A stretch of 64,000 nt of DNA from a virus: IMG/VR virus record IMGVR_UViG_3300042505_001513, positions 22,362 through 86,361 of that record. The stretch is one strand, 5' to 3'. The notes under the pieces were generated by a model. It saw only the letters and a list, made by a program, of their open reading frames with translations, was not told the DNA's origin and searched no databases. This document shows, in pieces, positions 53,561 through 62,217 of the stretch (position 1 is its first letter; each line of letters opens with the position of its first letter). Both the position numbers and the translations under genes were made by a program.

Positions 53561-53589
53561 ATTTTATGTTTTTGTTTATTGTTAGTCAA
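53561..53589 (-). promoter_or_regulatory. Promoter TTGACT-17-TAAAAT
   Basis: -35 at 53584-53589, -10 at 53561-53566, 16 bases before the ATG at 53545. A second possible pair (TTGACG-17-TAGAGT, around 53605-53633) lies upstream of it. Confidence 0.5.
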
Positions 53590-53647
53590 TCAACTAACTA
53601 TTAAGACTCTAACATGATACCTATATTCCGTCAACACTTATCATTAA

Positions 53648-54562
53648 TTATATTTGAAATTCTTTTTCAAACCGTTCAATAGCATAGTCTTTAGCCTTGA
53701 ATTCAAACTCATAATCAACGCCGTCCATGTCAACATATTCTTCAGGAATACTACGAACATAATCACCATGCGCACGTGGATTTTTGTTGGTTGGATCATT
53801 GTCACTAAAATGAAATAGAGGACGATACTTACCCCATGTTGACATAGCCAACTTCATTGCATCCTTAGAAGACAATTTACCGTTGTTACAACGAAAATGA
53901 AGATTGTCATACGTGATAGGAATGCCAGTATTTGAATAAATCAAATCATATAATTCATCTACTTTCCAACTGTTAGGTTTGTCTTCATTCTCAAGAACAA
54001 GACGAGACTTAACATTTACAGGAAAATCATTGTATACATCAATGAACCGCTTAGCAATATCCTTGGTGTCACCTTTGTAACAATTCATATGAATATTGAT
54101 TGGAGCTTCATATGATTGTGGTAGACCAAACAAATCCATCACGGTAGCATGATTTTTTAGTTCTACAATAGACTTCTGCACAACTGATGCATTAGCAGAA
54201 GCAGGTACCACAAATTGGTCTGGATGAGTAGAACACCGTACTTTATTTTTTGTAATAATTTCTGAACCAAGTTTAAACATTTCATAAATTTTATTTTTAT
54301 CTGGAAGAATATCAAATGACAAATTTGCTTCTGGCAATGTAGCCAATGGAAACAAATCACTGCTGATACGGTAATTCCATCCTTTACTTGCACACAATGA
54401 AATAATTTGTACCGTAGTAGATACATTGTTCAGTGTACGTTTGGATACAGTGTCAATAGCACTTTTACGTTCCAAAGCAAGAAACCGTGTCTTTGTCATG
54501 GTGTTTGCTTTGATACCTTTTTCTTGCAACTGCAAGGAAATACAACATAGAGATTTTTTCAT
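53648..54562 (-). CDS. uvsE: UV damage endonuclease (UVDE/UvsE family)
   Basis: 304 residues. Family landmarks visible are RISSDLFPLAT, RCSTHPDQFVVP, INIHMNCYKGDTKDIAKRF, LVLENEDKP (metal-binding E), PITYDNLHFRCN and LFHFSDND. These mark the TIM-barrel metal site of UvdE/UvsE, which nicks DNA 5' of UV photoproducts. Length matches bacterial UvsE. Its promoter TATAAT box ends 7 bases before the ATG. Confidence 0.93.
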   Translation of the reverse strand: MKKSLCCISLQLQEKGIKANTMTKTRFLALERKSAIDTVSKRTLNNVSTTVQIISLCASKGWNYRISSDLFPLATLPEANLSFDILPDKNKIYEMFKLGSEIITKNKVRCSTHPDQFVVPASANASVVQKSIVELKNHATVMDLFGLPQSYEAPINIHMNCYKGDTKDIAKRFIDVYNDFPVNVKSRLVLENEDKPNSWKVDELYDLIYSNTGIPITYDNLHFRCNNGKLSSKDAMKLAMSTWGKYRPLFHFSDNDPTNKNPRAHGDYVRSIPEEYVDMDGVDYEFEFKAKDYAIERFEKEFQI

Positions 54563-54569
54563 CTTTTTT

Positions 54570-54597
54570 ATTATAACAGCGGATTATAAAATGTCAA
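54570..54597 (-). promoter_or_regulatory. Promoter TTGACA-16-TATAAT for uvsE
   Basis: Perfect hexamers with a 16-base spacer (-35 at 54592-54597, -10 at 54570-54575). The start codon at 54562 is 8 bases from the -10, so the mRNA should be leaderless or nearly so. Confidence 0.85.
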
Positions 54598-55772
54598 CGT
54601 CCAACTTCAGAGAAAAAGCTAGATTTGGCTTCTTCATAGGACATACCAATCATTTTATTATAATAAAGAATATCAGACTTTAAATTTCCTTCACTCTTTA
54701 ACTTTTTATACCGTTCAATAGCCTTTGGTTTCCACCATTCCATAATAGCATCAGTATCCCGTTTAAAGAGTTCTTTCATCTTCAATTCATCTTCACCAAT
54801 CTTGTTTTGTAGAAATTCCTTGGTGTTCTCATAAAAACAACTGTAATACACACCACGTTCATATCCATGCGTATAATCCGATGTTTTGATATTGAGAGAT
54901 TGAAAAATCATACTCAATACACGATTCTTTGCACCAGTAACAGGTCCACTAACACCATCTTTTTGTGTCATGGCTTTCTTGTATTCATCTGCTTTTTTCT
55001 CTTTAACCCATTGATGCCATGTATTGTACACACTATCATCTGGTTTGATTGTCATCTTACCAGTACTAGAACCACACTTATGCCACCATTTCAAACTGTT
55101 ATACATACTGTAACTACCATACAATGAAGTGGTTGTGATTCCTACAAGAGTTTGACCATATAAATCCTTCCAAATTTTTCTAGTTGCACTTGATGTAACC
55201 AAAGCAGCTACCAGTTTACCACCCAAGAAATTATAACCAAATGGTTGTGTACTCATAATACAACTGCCAATTGCACTATGTACCAACTTCTTATGTTCTA
55301 GTTTGTTTTCAGGAGTCCATCCAATATAATTGTCTCTGTCTGTAATAGTAATTACATCACTTGAAATACTAACCACTCCCAAATAACGTGGATTGTTTTC
55401 ATTACCGTCACTGATTAATAATTTAATAAATCTACCAGGAGTTTGTGCATATTCCATGGTATGACAAAATGTTCTCAACATCACCCAATCAGTGTCAATT
55501 GGATCATCCACTACATGAACAACAGTTGGTTTAATTTGTTCAATTTCTTTAATTGTAAGTTCTTGATTGTTGATATCAGTTGGTGTCCAAATCTTAGCTT
55601 TGGCTACACCAGATTTATTTATGTAACTGGATAACTGTTGTACTTCAACCCACTTTTTATAGAAAGTCTGTTCTTCCGCAGACATGGATTTTAAAAAGTC
55701 AAGGTTTTTGATGAACTTGCGTTTTTCAGTTTCAAAGTCAAAATCATCAGTGTCAAAAAATGGATTACTCAT
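54594..55772 (-). CDS. DUF4338/DruA-like protein
   Basis: 392 residues from the ATG at 55772 (MSNPFFDTDDF). The central part, RYLGVVSISSDV, RDNYIGWT, LVHSAIGSCIMSTQPFGYNFLGGKLVAALV and WKDLYGQTLVGITTTSLYG, follows the DUF4338 layout (L-G, RD-x-x-IGW, N/S-x-R/C-F, Y-G-x-x-L) known from DruA of the Druantia defence system and from other mobile-element proteins. Here it is in a phage early region with its own promoter. Biochemical role unknown. Confidence 0.6.
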   Translation of the reverse strand: MSNPFFDTDDFDFETEKRKFIKNLDFLKSMSAEEQTFYKKWVEVQQLSSYINKSGVAKAKIWTPTDINNQELTIKEIEQIKPTVVHVVDDPIDTDWVMLRTFCHTMEYAQTPGRFIKLLISDGNENNPRYLGVVSISSDVITITDRDNYIGWTPENKLEHKKLVHSAIGSCIMSTQPFGYNFLGGKLVAALVTSSATRKIWKDLYGQTLVGITTTSLYGSYSMYNSLKWWHKCGSSTGKMTIKPDDSVYNTWHQWVKEKKADEYKKAMTQKDGVSGPVTGAKNRVLSMIFQSLNIKTSDYTHGYERGVYYSCFYENTKEFLQNKIGEDELKMKELFKRDTDAIMEWWKPKAIERYKKLKSEGNLKSDILYYNKMIGMSYEEAKSSFFSEVGR

Positions 55773-55780
55773 ACTATTTA

Positions 55781-55808
55781 TATATACCATGACTTTCAAA
55801 AAAATCAA
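55781..55808 (-). promoter_or_regulatory. Promoter TTGATT-16-TATATA for the DUF4338-like gene
   Basis: -35 at 55803-55808, -10 at 55781-55786, 9 bases from the ATG at 55772. The -35 lies inside the divergent 85-residue gene. Confidence 0.4.
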
Positions 55809-56046
55809 CCCTAAAGAAACAGTTTTCTATGTTTTTGAAACCTCCACCATTAAGTTTAGTATATTTGATGGTGAGATGGATGAAGCTATTTATTGGGGAA
55901 ATTGGAACATGGTGACAGCTATAGTAAAAAATATTAAAAAACAAAATCCCAACGTCAAATTCTATTATTATTCAAAGGATAATAAAGAAAAAATGGTATT
56001 GGCCCCTGATTGGACCAATACCTTGAATACTATTATTGCACCTTGA
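55789..56046 (+). CDS. Small hypothetical protein
   Basis: 85 residues from the ATG at 55789 (MTFKKINPKETVF), which is more plausible than the longer frame reaching into the DUF4338-like gene. Beta-rich, with VKFYYYSKDNKEKM. Its 3' end contains the terminator of the convergent operon. No family recognised. Confidence 0.5.
   Translation: MTFKKINPKETVFYVFETSTIKFSIFDGEMDEAIYWGNWNMVTAIVKNIKKQNPNVKFYYYSKDNKEKMVLAPDWTNTLNTIIAP
55988..56022 (-). terminator. Terminator embedded in the convergent gene
   Basis: An 8-bp stem (GGTATTGG/CCAATACC at 55995-56002 and 56015-56022, 12-base loop) is followed on the leftward strand by an A and six T residues (55988-55993). It would end transcription of the 56230-56603 operon. 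Confidence 0.6.
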
Positions 56047-56230
56047 TATCTAATTTAATTACAGTGTATTTGGTTTCATCATACATACCTGTATTAAACT
56101 CATACCAAATTTCTTTCTCACTCAAATGTACTTTGAGTAATTTTTTTGTTTTCAAACAAATTATGCCGTAAATGACAGCTACATCAGAGTCATCACACGG
56201 CATTTTGTTTGTTATCTTTTTCTTAGGCAT
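56033..56230 (-). CDS. Small hypothetical protein
   Basis: 65 residues from the ATG at 56230, overlapping the preceding gene's stop region by 8 bases. Beta-rich (DVAVIYGIICLKTKKLLKV). Last gene before the embedded terminator. No family recognised. Confidence 0.5.
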   Translation of the reverse strand: MPKKKITNKMPCDDSDVAVIYGIICLKTKKLLKVHLSEKEIWYEFNTGMYDETKYTVIKLDIKVQ

Positions 56231-56603
56231 TAACAGTTGTCTTTGACACTTCAACTTCTGTTTCTACTGGTGTTTCAGTAGGCTTGCTTGTAACGTCAAG
56301 TACCTTGACAGTATTATACTTATCATGAAGTACAACTTCTGCTTGACGTGCGGTAGCAAGAACATCCTCAGTTACTGGATTCATTGCGAATGCCAACTTT
56401 GGACGACCCTTACCTCCATGAATAGTACCAATCTCAACAACAGTACCATCATCAATGGCGTTCTTGAGACGTACACGAAGTGTAATGGGAATAAACTCCT
56501 TGTTTGTTTCCATTAGATCAGCAATAGTAAAATACTTGTCTGCTGATGGCCAGGTTACAGTTAGGTTTGTCTTGTTCTTGCGGTTTGTCTTCTTGTTACT
56601 CAT
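56223..56603 (-). CDS. Hypothetical, probable nucleic-acid-binding protein
   Basis: 126 residues. A basic N-terminus (MSNKKTNRKNKTN) precedes a region with YFTIADLMETN and TLRVRLKNAIDDGTV that looks like a winged-helix or homeodomain-like segment, then a Thr/Val-rich acidic tail. Its leader of ~50 bases contains a hairpin. DNA binding is a guess. Confidence 0.45.
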   Translation of the reverse strand: MSNKKTNRKNKTNLTVTWPSADKYFTIADLMETNKEFIPITLRVRLKNAIDDGTVVEIGTIHGGKGRPKLAFAMNPVTEDVLATARQAEVVLHDKYNTVKVLDVTSKPTETPVETEVEVSKTTVNA

Positions 56604-56638
56604 ATTTTTTATGTTTTATTTTCTTGTTTATGTTTACT

Positions 56639-56653
56639 GGTTGAATCTCAACC
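56639..56653. promoter_or_regulatory. Inverted repeat in the leader of the 126-residue gene
   Basis: GGTTGA-(3 bases)-TCAACC just downstream of the promoter -10 box. It could be an operator or an mRNA hairpin. Confidence 0.35.
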
Positions 56654-56661
56654 TTGTAAAT

Positions 56662-56690
56662 ACTTTATATTATATCCTCCAAAATGTCAA
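56662..56690 (-). promoter_or_regulatory. Promoter TTGACA-17-TAAAGT
   Basis: -35 at 56685-56690, -10 at 56662-56667, leader about 52 bases. The -35 overlaps the last codons of the VWA gene. Confidence 0.55.
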
Positions 56691-58693
56691 TGACTTTTTT
56701 CAAGAAACATCCTATTCATTGTTTTGGCAACCTGCAATAGATTGTTTGGATTAATGAATGAAGCATTTGTTCCATACATTTTCTTAAACAACTCTACAGA
56801 GTTTGGATTAACATAATCATTGCACTTAATAAAATAACTCAAAACAGAATACCCGTTATTCTTGATCTTTGTTACCTGTTTCTTGGTATGAAGAGCAGCA
56901 GATTCTTGACTATAACTGATACGATCCCCGTTCTGTGTGGTATAGTTCATAGCTGGTTCACCATCACTGAAATTCAGAAAATAATAATCTGAATCTGCGG
57001 ATGTTTCCGGCAAATGTTTCATAATTGCTTCATATGACAATCCTTCTGGAGTAGATCCATTTGGACTCAAATATGGAAACAATGACTTAATTTTACTGAT
57101 CTTATCCACAGCAGAATCATATCCAATAATCACATAAGGATTAGAAGAACAATTACTGTTACTAGAATTAAATGTAGTTCTAAATGATACGGTAACCCTT
57201 AGATTATCAATCATAGAAGCAGCCTTACAAATAGCCACAACACTAGTAATAGTCTTTGCCCATTTGTCTCCTCTCATACTTGCACTTGCATCTACAGAAA
57301 TGTGAATGTATGAATGTTTATACTTTGAAACATCAATTGTATGAAATACATTTTCATTGTCAAAAGACAGTTCAGATAAAATCCTACGGTCAATCTTACC
57401 AACAGGCTTACGCATATACTTGGTATTATTAACTTCACTACGAATCTGTAGTTTCCGTCCAAGAGCCGCACCCATCACCAATCCAGCATTTACAGCCTTT
57501 TGGTTGTCTTGATTAATAACAGCAGTAGAATCATACCGTCCAGTATAATGATTGTATACAACATACTTCAACGGAAATACATCAGTCTCAATCAATTCTT
57601 TAGTCAATTTAGTTACAAGAATAGTATCAATGCTGTAGTATCCATCTGATTTAAGATAATCAGATCCACTCTTTACCAGTGTCATTCCACTCTGTTCAAT
57701 TGCGTCAAGAATCTTCTTTTCCTTTTTATTAACCCTCTTTTTCTTAATATTACCGTTCAAGAAATCTTTCTGTTTCTGAATAGCTTTCTTGATTTGTTTA
57801 TTTTTACTATCTGATACTTCAGGATCAAAACTACTATCATTCTTTACATCATCAGTTGATGATGGTGACTCCACCTTTTCTCCACCCAATGCATCATCTA
57901 CTGATTCTCCTTCACCAACTTCATCTGATAATTCATTCTTTTTCTTTTTGTGTTCAGTGATGTTACTAAGAATGATTTTAGCTACTTCCATAGCAACATT
58001 CAAACGGTCTTTTGGTGTAGTTAGCCGTTGAATATTAGAAAGATTAATTACCTTAGCAATTTCACGCAATCCAGGCAATGCATCCAAATCAGTATTTTCA
58101 TTTGTAAAGTTAATCATACGAGTTTCATAACTTTCAATAGAAGGCACACGATATAGATTGCTCTTTAACATCACTTTAATCTTTGGACTATCAAAAAACT
58201 TCTCATACAACGTCAAATAATATCCACGATAGCCTGGAGCATTGTTATATACATACCAGTCAATATAACGATCTTCTACATAGTTAAGACAGGTCTTAAC
58301 CAAGACAGCTACCTCATCTTTACTAACTTGAAGTGGTTGTGCCAAATCATAAAGACTACGATCAACCTTTGTCCAAAGAGTCTTAACCAAATCAAAATCA
58401 GACAATATAACGTGACTACCTTCATGTAAGGCAAGTCCTACAGCAGGATCAAAGTCTGATTTTTCAAGAATATCTGCGGACAAATATACAGTCTTACCAT
58501 CAGTACAATTATCCTTACCTTCAGAACTAAAATAAACGGGAATAGACTTGCCTGTCAAAATATTGACAAAGTTACTTACAGCACGGCGTGCTACAGCCAA
58601 CTTAATTAGATTGAAGTTTACAGATGAACCCGCATCAATATCATCTTGATAGATGTCATCATCATCCAACCAATAATCACTGTAATTACTCAT
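56687..58693 (-). CDS. VWA-domain protein with HEGSH metallopeptidase-like motif (CobT-like)
   Basis: 668 residues. H90-EGS-H94 with NYVEDRYID (E140) downstream has the layout of a gluzincin metal site. A charged linker (~245-335) follows, then a C-terminal von Willebrand A domain with the MIDAS motif D468-A-S-A-S472 and LNFSDGEPA. This architecture and its AAA+ partner just upstream (58725-59696) match CobT/CobS-like pairs found in T4-like phages of aquatic bacteria. Likely a chaperone-type metal-chelatase-like or remodelling complex. Confidence 0.8.
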   Translation of the reverse strand: MSNYSDYWLDDDDIYQDDIDAGSSVNFNLIKLAVARRAVSNFVNILTGKSIPVYFSSEGKDNCTDGKTVYLSADILEKSDFDPAVGLALHEGSHVILSDFDLVKTLWTKVDRSLYDLAQPLQVSKDEVAVLVKTCLNYVEDRYIDWYVYNNAPGYRGYYLTLYEKFFDSPKIKVMLKSNLYRVPSIESYETRMINFTNENTDLDALPGLREIAKVINLSNIQRLTTPKDRLNVAMEVAKIILSNITEHKKKKNELSDEVGEGESVDDALGGEKVESPSSTDDVKNDSSFDPEVSDSKNKQIKKAIQKQKDFLNGNIKKKRVNKKEKKILDAIEQSGMTLVKSGSDYLKSDGYYSIDTILVTKLTKELIETDVFPLKYVVYNHYTGRYDSTAVINQDNQKAVNAGLVMGAALGRKLQIRSEVNNTKYMRKPVGKIDRRILSELSFDNENVFHTIDVSKYKHSYIHISVDASASMRGDKWAKTITSVVAICKAASMIDNLRVTVSFRTTFNSSNSNCSSNPYVIIGYDSAVDKISKIKSLFPYLSPNGSTPEGLSYEAIMKHLPETSADSDYYFLNFSDGEPAMNYTTQNGDRISYSQESAALHTKKQVTKIKNNGYSVLSYFIKCNDYVNPNSVELFKKMYGTNASFINPNNLLQVAKTMNRMFLEKSH

Positions 58694-58724
58694 ATATTTT
58701 GACAGGCAATGTTTTGTTTATTTA

Positions 58725-59696
58725 TTAGAACGGAGGTTGTTCTAGTGACTTAGCCAATGGATCTGAAAACAACTTGTCCTTAGTTTCAACCTTGACGTAC
58801 TTCTGGACCAACTGTTTTACATATGTCCGTTCACTATCCATACCTCCTTCAACCGCAAAGTTAGGATAAATGGCAGTCTCAGCAATTTCAAGCAAATTAA
58901 ATCCATCCAAGATCAATTCTGAAATTTCAACGGTTGAACGAGTAGGAATAAAATTACTCAATTTACTGTCCTCACTCTTAATCTGATCACGGGTATGAAC
59001 CGCAATTTCAACAACCGCATTCAAAATATAAAGATGTTCCATTTCAGAAATATTGAAACGGTTCTTTAGATAGTTAAACTCAACATCTTTAGACAATGGA
59101 CTCATTTCTAGTTTGACAGGAAAACGGCTCATCAAAGCACGGTCCATAACACGGGTAGAAGTATACTCATTACCAATATTAGCCGTACCAATGAAACATA
59201 CACCTTCAGCTACACTAACCACTTCACTGTCCTTCTTTTCATCCAAACGAAGATAACGTTGTAGATCATCCAGAACAGTCATCAATACATTCCAAGCATC
59301 ATGATGAGCACGGCTAACTTCATCCATCAAGATAACAGCATTTGGAGTCTTAATAGCCTTAACAAAGGCGGATTCATTGAAGTAAGTACCAGTGTTCTTA
59401 TCATAATGAGTATTACCAATAAGAGCACTACGAGCATCTTGGGTAGCACCAAGATTGAAATAAAAGTAAGGACGTTCTAGAGCCTTAGCTACAGTTTGAG
59501 CAGCCAATGTCTTGCCACATCCAGTAGGTCCAACGATAAGAATGTTCTTGCCACGCATTACACTGCGTACAAGATACTTCCATTTAATTGAATCCATCAC
59601 CAAAGAGGATGGCTTCAACTTGTCACAGTCCTTGATGAAGGACTTAACTTGAGATGCGTCAACAGTTACAAGATTCAGAGATGATTTATTCTTCAT
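58725..59696 (-). CDS. MoxR/CobS-like AAA+ ATPase
   Basis: 323 residues. GPTGCGKT (56-63) is Walker A, VILMDEVSRAHHDAW (121-135) Walker B with the family's D-E-x-x-R, and TANIGNEYTSTRVMDRALMSRFPVKLEM the sensor 1/arginine-finger region. It forms an operon with the VWA protein. Its promoter is close to the start (-10 ends 13 bases away). Confidence 0.9.
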   Translation of the reverse strand: MKNKSSLNLVTVDASQVKSFIKDCDKLKPSSLVMDSIKWKYLVRSVMRGKNILIVGPTGCGKTLAAQTVAKALERPYFYFNLGATQDARSALIGNTHYDKNTGTYFNESAFVKAIKTPNAVILMDEVSRAHHDAWNVLMTVLDDLQRYLRLDEKKDSEVVSVAEGVCFIGTANIGNEYTSTRVMDRALMSRFPVKLEMSPLSKDVEFNYLKNRFNISEMEHLYILNAVVEIAVHTRDQIKSEDSKLSNFIPTRSTVEISELILDGFNLLEIAETAIYPNFAVEGGMDSERTYVKQLVQKYVKVETKDKLFSDPLAKSLEQPPF

Positions 59697-59708
59697 ATTA
59701 CAGAAGAC

Positions 59709-59737
59709 ACTCTACCACGGGTTTCTTTGAACGTCAA
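59709..59737 (-). promoter_or_regulatory. Promoter TTGACG-17-TAGAGT for the MoxR/VWA operon
   Basis: -35 at 59732-59737 and -10 at 59709-59714, 13 bases from the ATG at 59696. The second candidate promoter near 53605-53633 has the same two boxes and spacing. Confidence 0.6.
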
Positions 59738-59741
59738 CTCC

Positions 59742-59780
59742 AAAAATAAAAAAACTGCTAGTTTGACCTAGCAGTTTTAC
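59742..59780 (-). terminator. Rho-independent terminator
   Basis: A 9-bp stem (AACTGCTAG/CTAGCAGTT at 59753-59761 and 59768-59776, 6-base loop) followed by a T-rich run on the leftward strand ends the 59795-60767 operon. Confidence 0.85.
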
Positions 59781-59794
59781 GTTTAAACTTAATT

Positions 59795-60109
59795 TTAATA
59801 TCTGTGCCAGTGACCATGATAATGTCCGTGAACAACTACCACTGGTGCTGGTTGATAATAATAAACAGGTTGTGGAACATATACAACTTGTGGTGGTGGT
59901 ACATATTGTACAACAGGAGCAGAGTGAACTACAACTGGTTGATTGACATATACTACTTGTGGCTGTGGAGGACATACAATCCTTTCAACTACATGAAGAG
60001 CAGCTACACCAGTAAGAACTTTACCTACTACGGCCCACTCTCTGTCACCGGCTTTTACATTGGTAAGTGCTACAAATGCAGCCAAACCCAATGCGATTTT
60101 ATTTTTCAT
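59795..60109 (-). CDS. Exported Val/Pro/Tyr/His-rich small protein
   Basis: 104 residues. MKNKIALGLAAFVALTNVKA is a signal peptide; the mature part is rich in valine, proline and tyrosine (PPQVVYVPQPVYYYQP) and ends with HGHYHGHWHRY, a possible metal-binding tail. Similar Pro-rich exported proteins act in the envelope. Followed by a strong terminator. Function unknown. Confidence 0.65.
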   Translation of the reverse strand: MKNKIALGLAAFVALTNVKAGDREWAVVGKVLTGVAALHVVERIVCPPQPQVVYVNQPVVVHSAPVVQYVPPPQVVYVPQPVYYYQPAPVVVVHGHYHGHWHRY

Positions 60110-60110
60110 A

Positions 60111-60767
60111 TTATTTCTTTTTGTTTGATTTACCCTTGAATGTCTTTGGTTTGACAGTCAATTTCTTATCAGTTTGTTTAGGATACTTATAAGAAGCCTT
60201 TTCACCTTTAACACTATGATCCACTTGTTTCTTGATTTTGTCAACTGATTGCATTTGAGAATCTGGTAGATCTTTTTTGTCTTCTACTTGATCTACAACC
60301 TTTTCATCAGTTTCTTGTGGACCTTCTTCTTTCTTAGATTCTTTGTCCTTGCTGTTTTCAGCTGCTTTATTATAAGCTTTTTGGACATAATCTCCTACGT
60401 TTTCTTTTAGTGTTTCAGTTACATATTTCTTCAATTCTTCAAATGTAAGATTGAATTTCTTGGTTCTATCTGTGTTGTCTTTGAAATAAGTAACGGTAAA
60501 ATTATCATCAGTCATTGGATAAATGCTGAAATGGTGAGGATTACAATAACAAACATTGTATCTTTTTGCATCATCCAATGTAACTTCTGCGTCTGATTTG
60601 ATCTTTTTTACTGCATCAGCCAAATCTTGCATCTTTTCCGCAAGAGATTCTTGCTTTGTAATTTTGATTGCATCCAATGATTCCTTGATCAAAGACTTCA
60701 ATTTCTTTTCAAGTTTAACTTGAGTGACACATTCTCTGATTAATCTTTTTAAATCTTCTTTGTTCAT
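60111..60767 (-). CDS. Charged, virion-like hypothetical protein
   Basis: 218 residues. NKEDLKRLIRECVTQV at the N-terminus resembles the start of T4-like virion proteins; the second half is a low-complexity, strongly charged tail (KESKKEEGPQETDEKVVDQVED). It shares an operon with the exported protein, 1 base upstream of it. Structural role inferred. Confidence 0.5.
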   Translation of the reverse strand: MNKEDLKRLIRECVTQVKLEKKLKSLIKESLDAIKITKQESLAEKMQDLADAVKKIKSDAEVTLDDAKRYNVCYCNPHHFSIYPMTDDNFTVTYFKDNTDRTKKFNLTFEELKKYVTETLKENVGDYVQKAYNKAAENSKDKESKKEEGPQETDEKVVDQVEDKKDLPDSQMQSVDKIKKQVDHSVKGEKASYKYPKQTDKKLTVKPKTFKGKSNKKK

Positions 60768-60771
60768 ATGG

Positions 60772-60779
60772 TATAAATA
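60772..60779 (+). promoter_or_regulatory. Candidate late promoter TATAAATA
   Basis: Exact T4 late box 51 bases before the rightward methyltransferase gene at 60831. Supported by position only. Confidence 0.4.
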
Positions 60780-60830
60780 TGATGAAAAAACAAATTATTA
60801 TGGTTATTTTGAATTATATGTATCAACAAT

Positions 60831-61412
60831 ATGTTTTATTCATCTTCACACCAAGATAAATTTGTTTATAATATTTTAAATAAAAATAACATCGGATATT
60901 TTATAGATATTGGATCGAATGAACCAATTATTGGTAACAACAGTTATTTTTTAGAATCTGTTGGGTGGAACGGTATTTGTATTGAAATGGAAAAATTTAA
61001 TTATAGTTCCAGAAAGTGTAATTATATCAATTTTAATGCAATTGAATTGTGTTATAAGTATCTATTTTTAGAATATAAAGTACCTAAAATAATTGATTAT
61101 CTGTCGTTAGACATCGATGAAAATACCACGGATTGCCTTGAAAGAATACCCTTGGATATATATCAATTTAAAGTAATAACAATTGAACACGACAGTTATA
61201 GATTTGGCACAGTACCCCGTGATGTTCAACGAAAAATATTAAAAAACGCAGGTTACCATCTGTTGTGTCAAGATTTAACATGTCCTCCATTATATGAAAC
61301 ACAGTATTTTGAAGATTGGTGGATTAATCCTAAATTTATCGATTTGAATCACACAAAATATTTAGAATGTGAAAAATGTACAACTGAATCAGTTGTTAAC
61401 AAATTTAACTAA
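60831..61412 (+). CDS. FkbM-type methyltransferase
   Basis: 193 residues. GYFIDIGSNEPIIGNNSYFLESVGWNGICIEM is the FkbM/Methyltransf_21 opening (D-I-G-S/A-N-x-G...N-S/T...E), and YLSLDIDENTTDCLERIPLD with ITIEHDSYRF the conserved D-x-E-G and E-H segments. It lies far from the two glycan blocks. Converges with the Mom-like gene, overlapping by 4 bases. Confidence 0.75.
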   Translation: MFYSSSHQDKFVYNILNKNNIGYFIDIGSNEPIIGNNSYFLESVGWNGICIEMEKFNYSSRKCNYINFNAIELCYKYLFLEYKVPKIIDYLSLDIDENTTDCLERIPLDIYQFKVITIEHDSYRFGTVPRDVQRKILKNAGYHLLCQDLTCPPLYETQYFEDWWINPKFIDLNHTKYLECEKCTTESVVNKFN

Positions 61413-62191
61413 AAAAACGTATTATTGCTTTTACTATCTACTAATATCTCAGTTACTTCTTCTTTAAAAGAAACGTTCTTTGGATAAGGTAATACCTTGT
61501 GTTTCAATGATTTGACCAGTTTTTTGTTTTCTATCTTAGAAGTTATAAACTTAATATATCTATGTTTACCGCTTTCTCTTTTCCTCCAGAACGTTTTACC
61601 TATTCTTTCTTTCAATTTATCAACATTATGTGTCTTCCACTTTGAATATACAGTCCTGCTATGTATCCAATTATAGTCGGGGGGGCCATGTAAACTAACA
61701 CTATAATTAGGCATCAAAGCAATATCTACATAATTGTCTCCTTGATACAAAAACCCAGTAGCTTGATAAATTGTTCCAGAATGACCAGCTTCACTGTCTG
61801 AATAACTCAAAATACACTTAATATCTGGATAATCCGTGTTGAGTTGTCTAAATGACTCAGCAATACAATAACTCTCTATGTTCTTGCCATATCCATCCGC
61901 AATCCATACCCTTGTTAATTCCAACACATTATTGTTTACTAACAGCGGTGACACGCTTGTGCTAGCATTTCTACCAACAGCATTTCCATATACTAATACA
62001 CCAATTAATTTACTATTAAAACCACCAAAGAATGTACTCTCAATATATTCTTTATAATAAACACCATATGCAACAGTACAAAGACTCCATTTGTGTGTAT
62101 AATGGTTCTTTACAATCAAATCTTTTGCCACATTCTTGTTTAATGGACTCAGATATACCAAAGATGTATCACAATATCTTTCTTCCGTCAT
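61409..62191 (-). CDS. Mom-like DNA base modification protein
   Basis: 260 residues from the ATG at 62191; the preceding GTG is a weaker choice. NHYTHKWSLCTVAYGVY (29-45), ELTRVWIADGYGKNIES (91-107), DIKCILSYSDSEAGHSGTIYQATGF (123-147) follow the Mom family, a GNAT-like protein that modifies adenine in phage DNA (N6-carbamoylmethyl in Mu) to block restriction. No Com-type regulator lies beside it. Its promoter overlaps a 21-base palindrome. Confidence 0.85.
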   Translation of the reverse strand: MTEERYCDTSLVYLSPLNKNVAKDLIVKNHYTHKWSLCTVAYGVYYKEYIESTFFGGFNSKLIGVLVYGNAVGRNASTSVSPLLVNNNVLELTRVWIADGYGKNIESYCIAESFRQLNTDYPDIKCILSYSDSEAGHSGTIYQATGFLYQGDNYVDIALMPNYSVSLHGPPDYNWIHSRTVYSKWKTHNVDKLKERIGKTFWRKRESGKHRYIKFITSKIENKKLVKSLKHKVLPYPKNVSFKEEVTEILVDSKSNNTFF

Positions 62192-62196
62192 CACTA

Positions 62197-62217
62197 ATAT
62201 AGTATATTATACTATAT
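62197..62217. promoter_or_regulatory. 21-base palindrome over the Mom-like promoter
   Basis: ATATAGTATA-T-TATACTATAT is a perfect inverted repeat that contains the -10 box at 62201-62206. It is likely an operator controlling the modification gene. Confidence 0.65.

Noticed and set aside
54163-54426. 87-residue leftward open frame within uvsE
   Set aside because: Out-of-frame shadow of uvsE, no start signal and no conserved feature.
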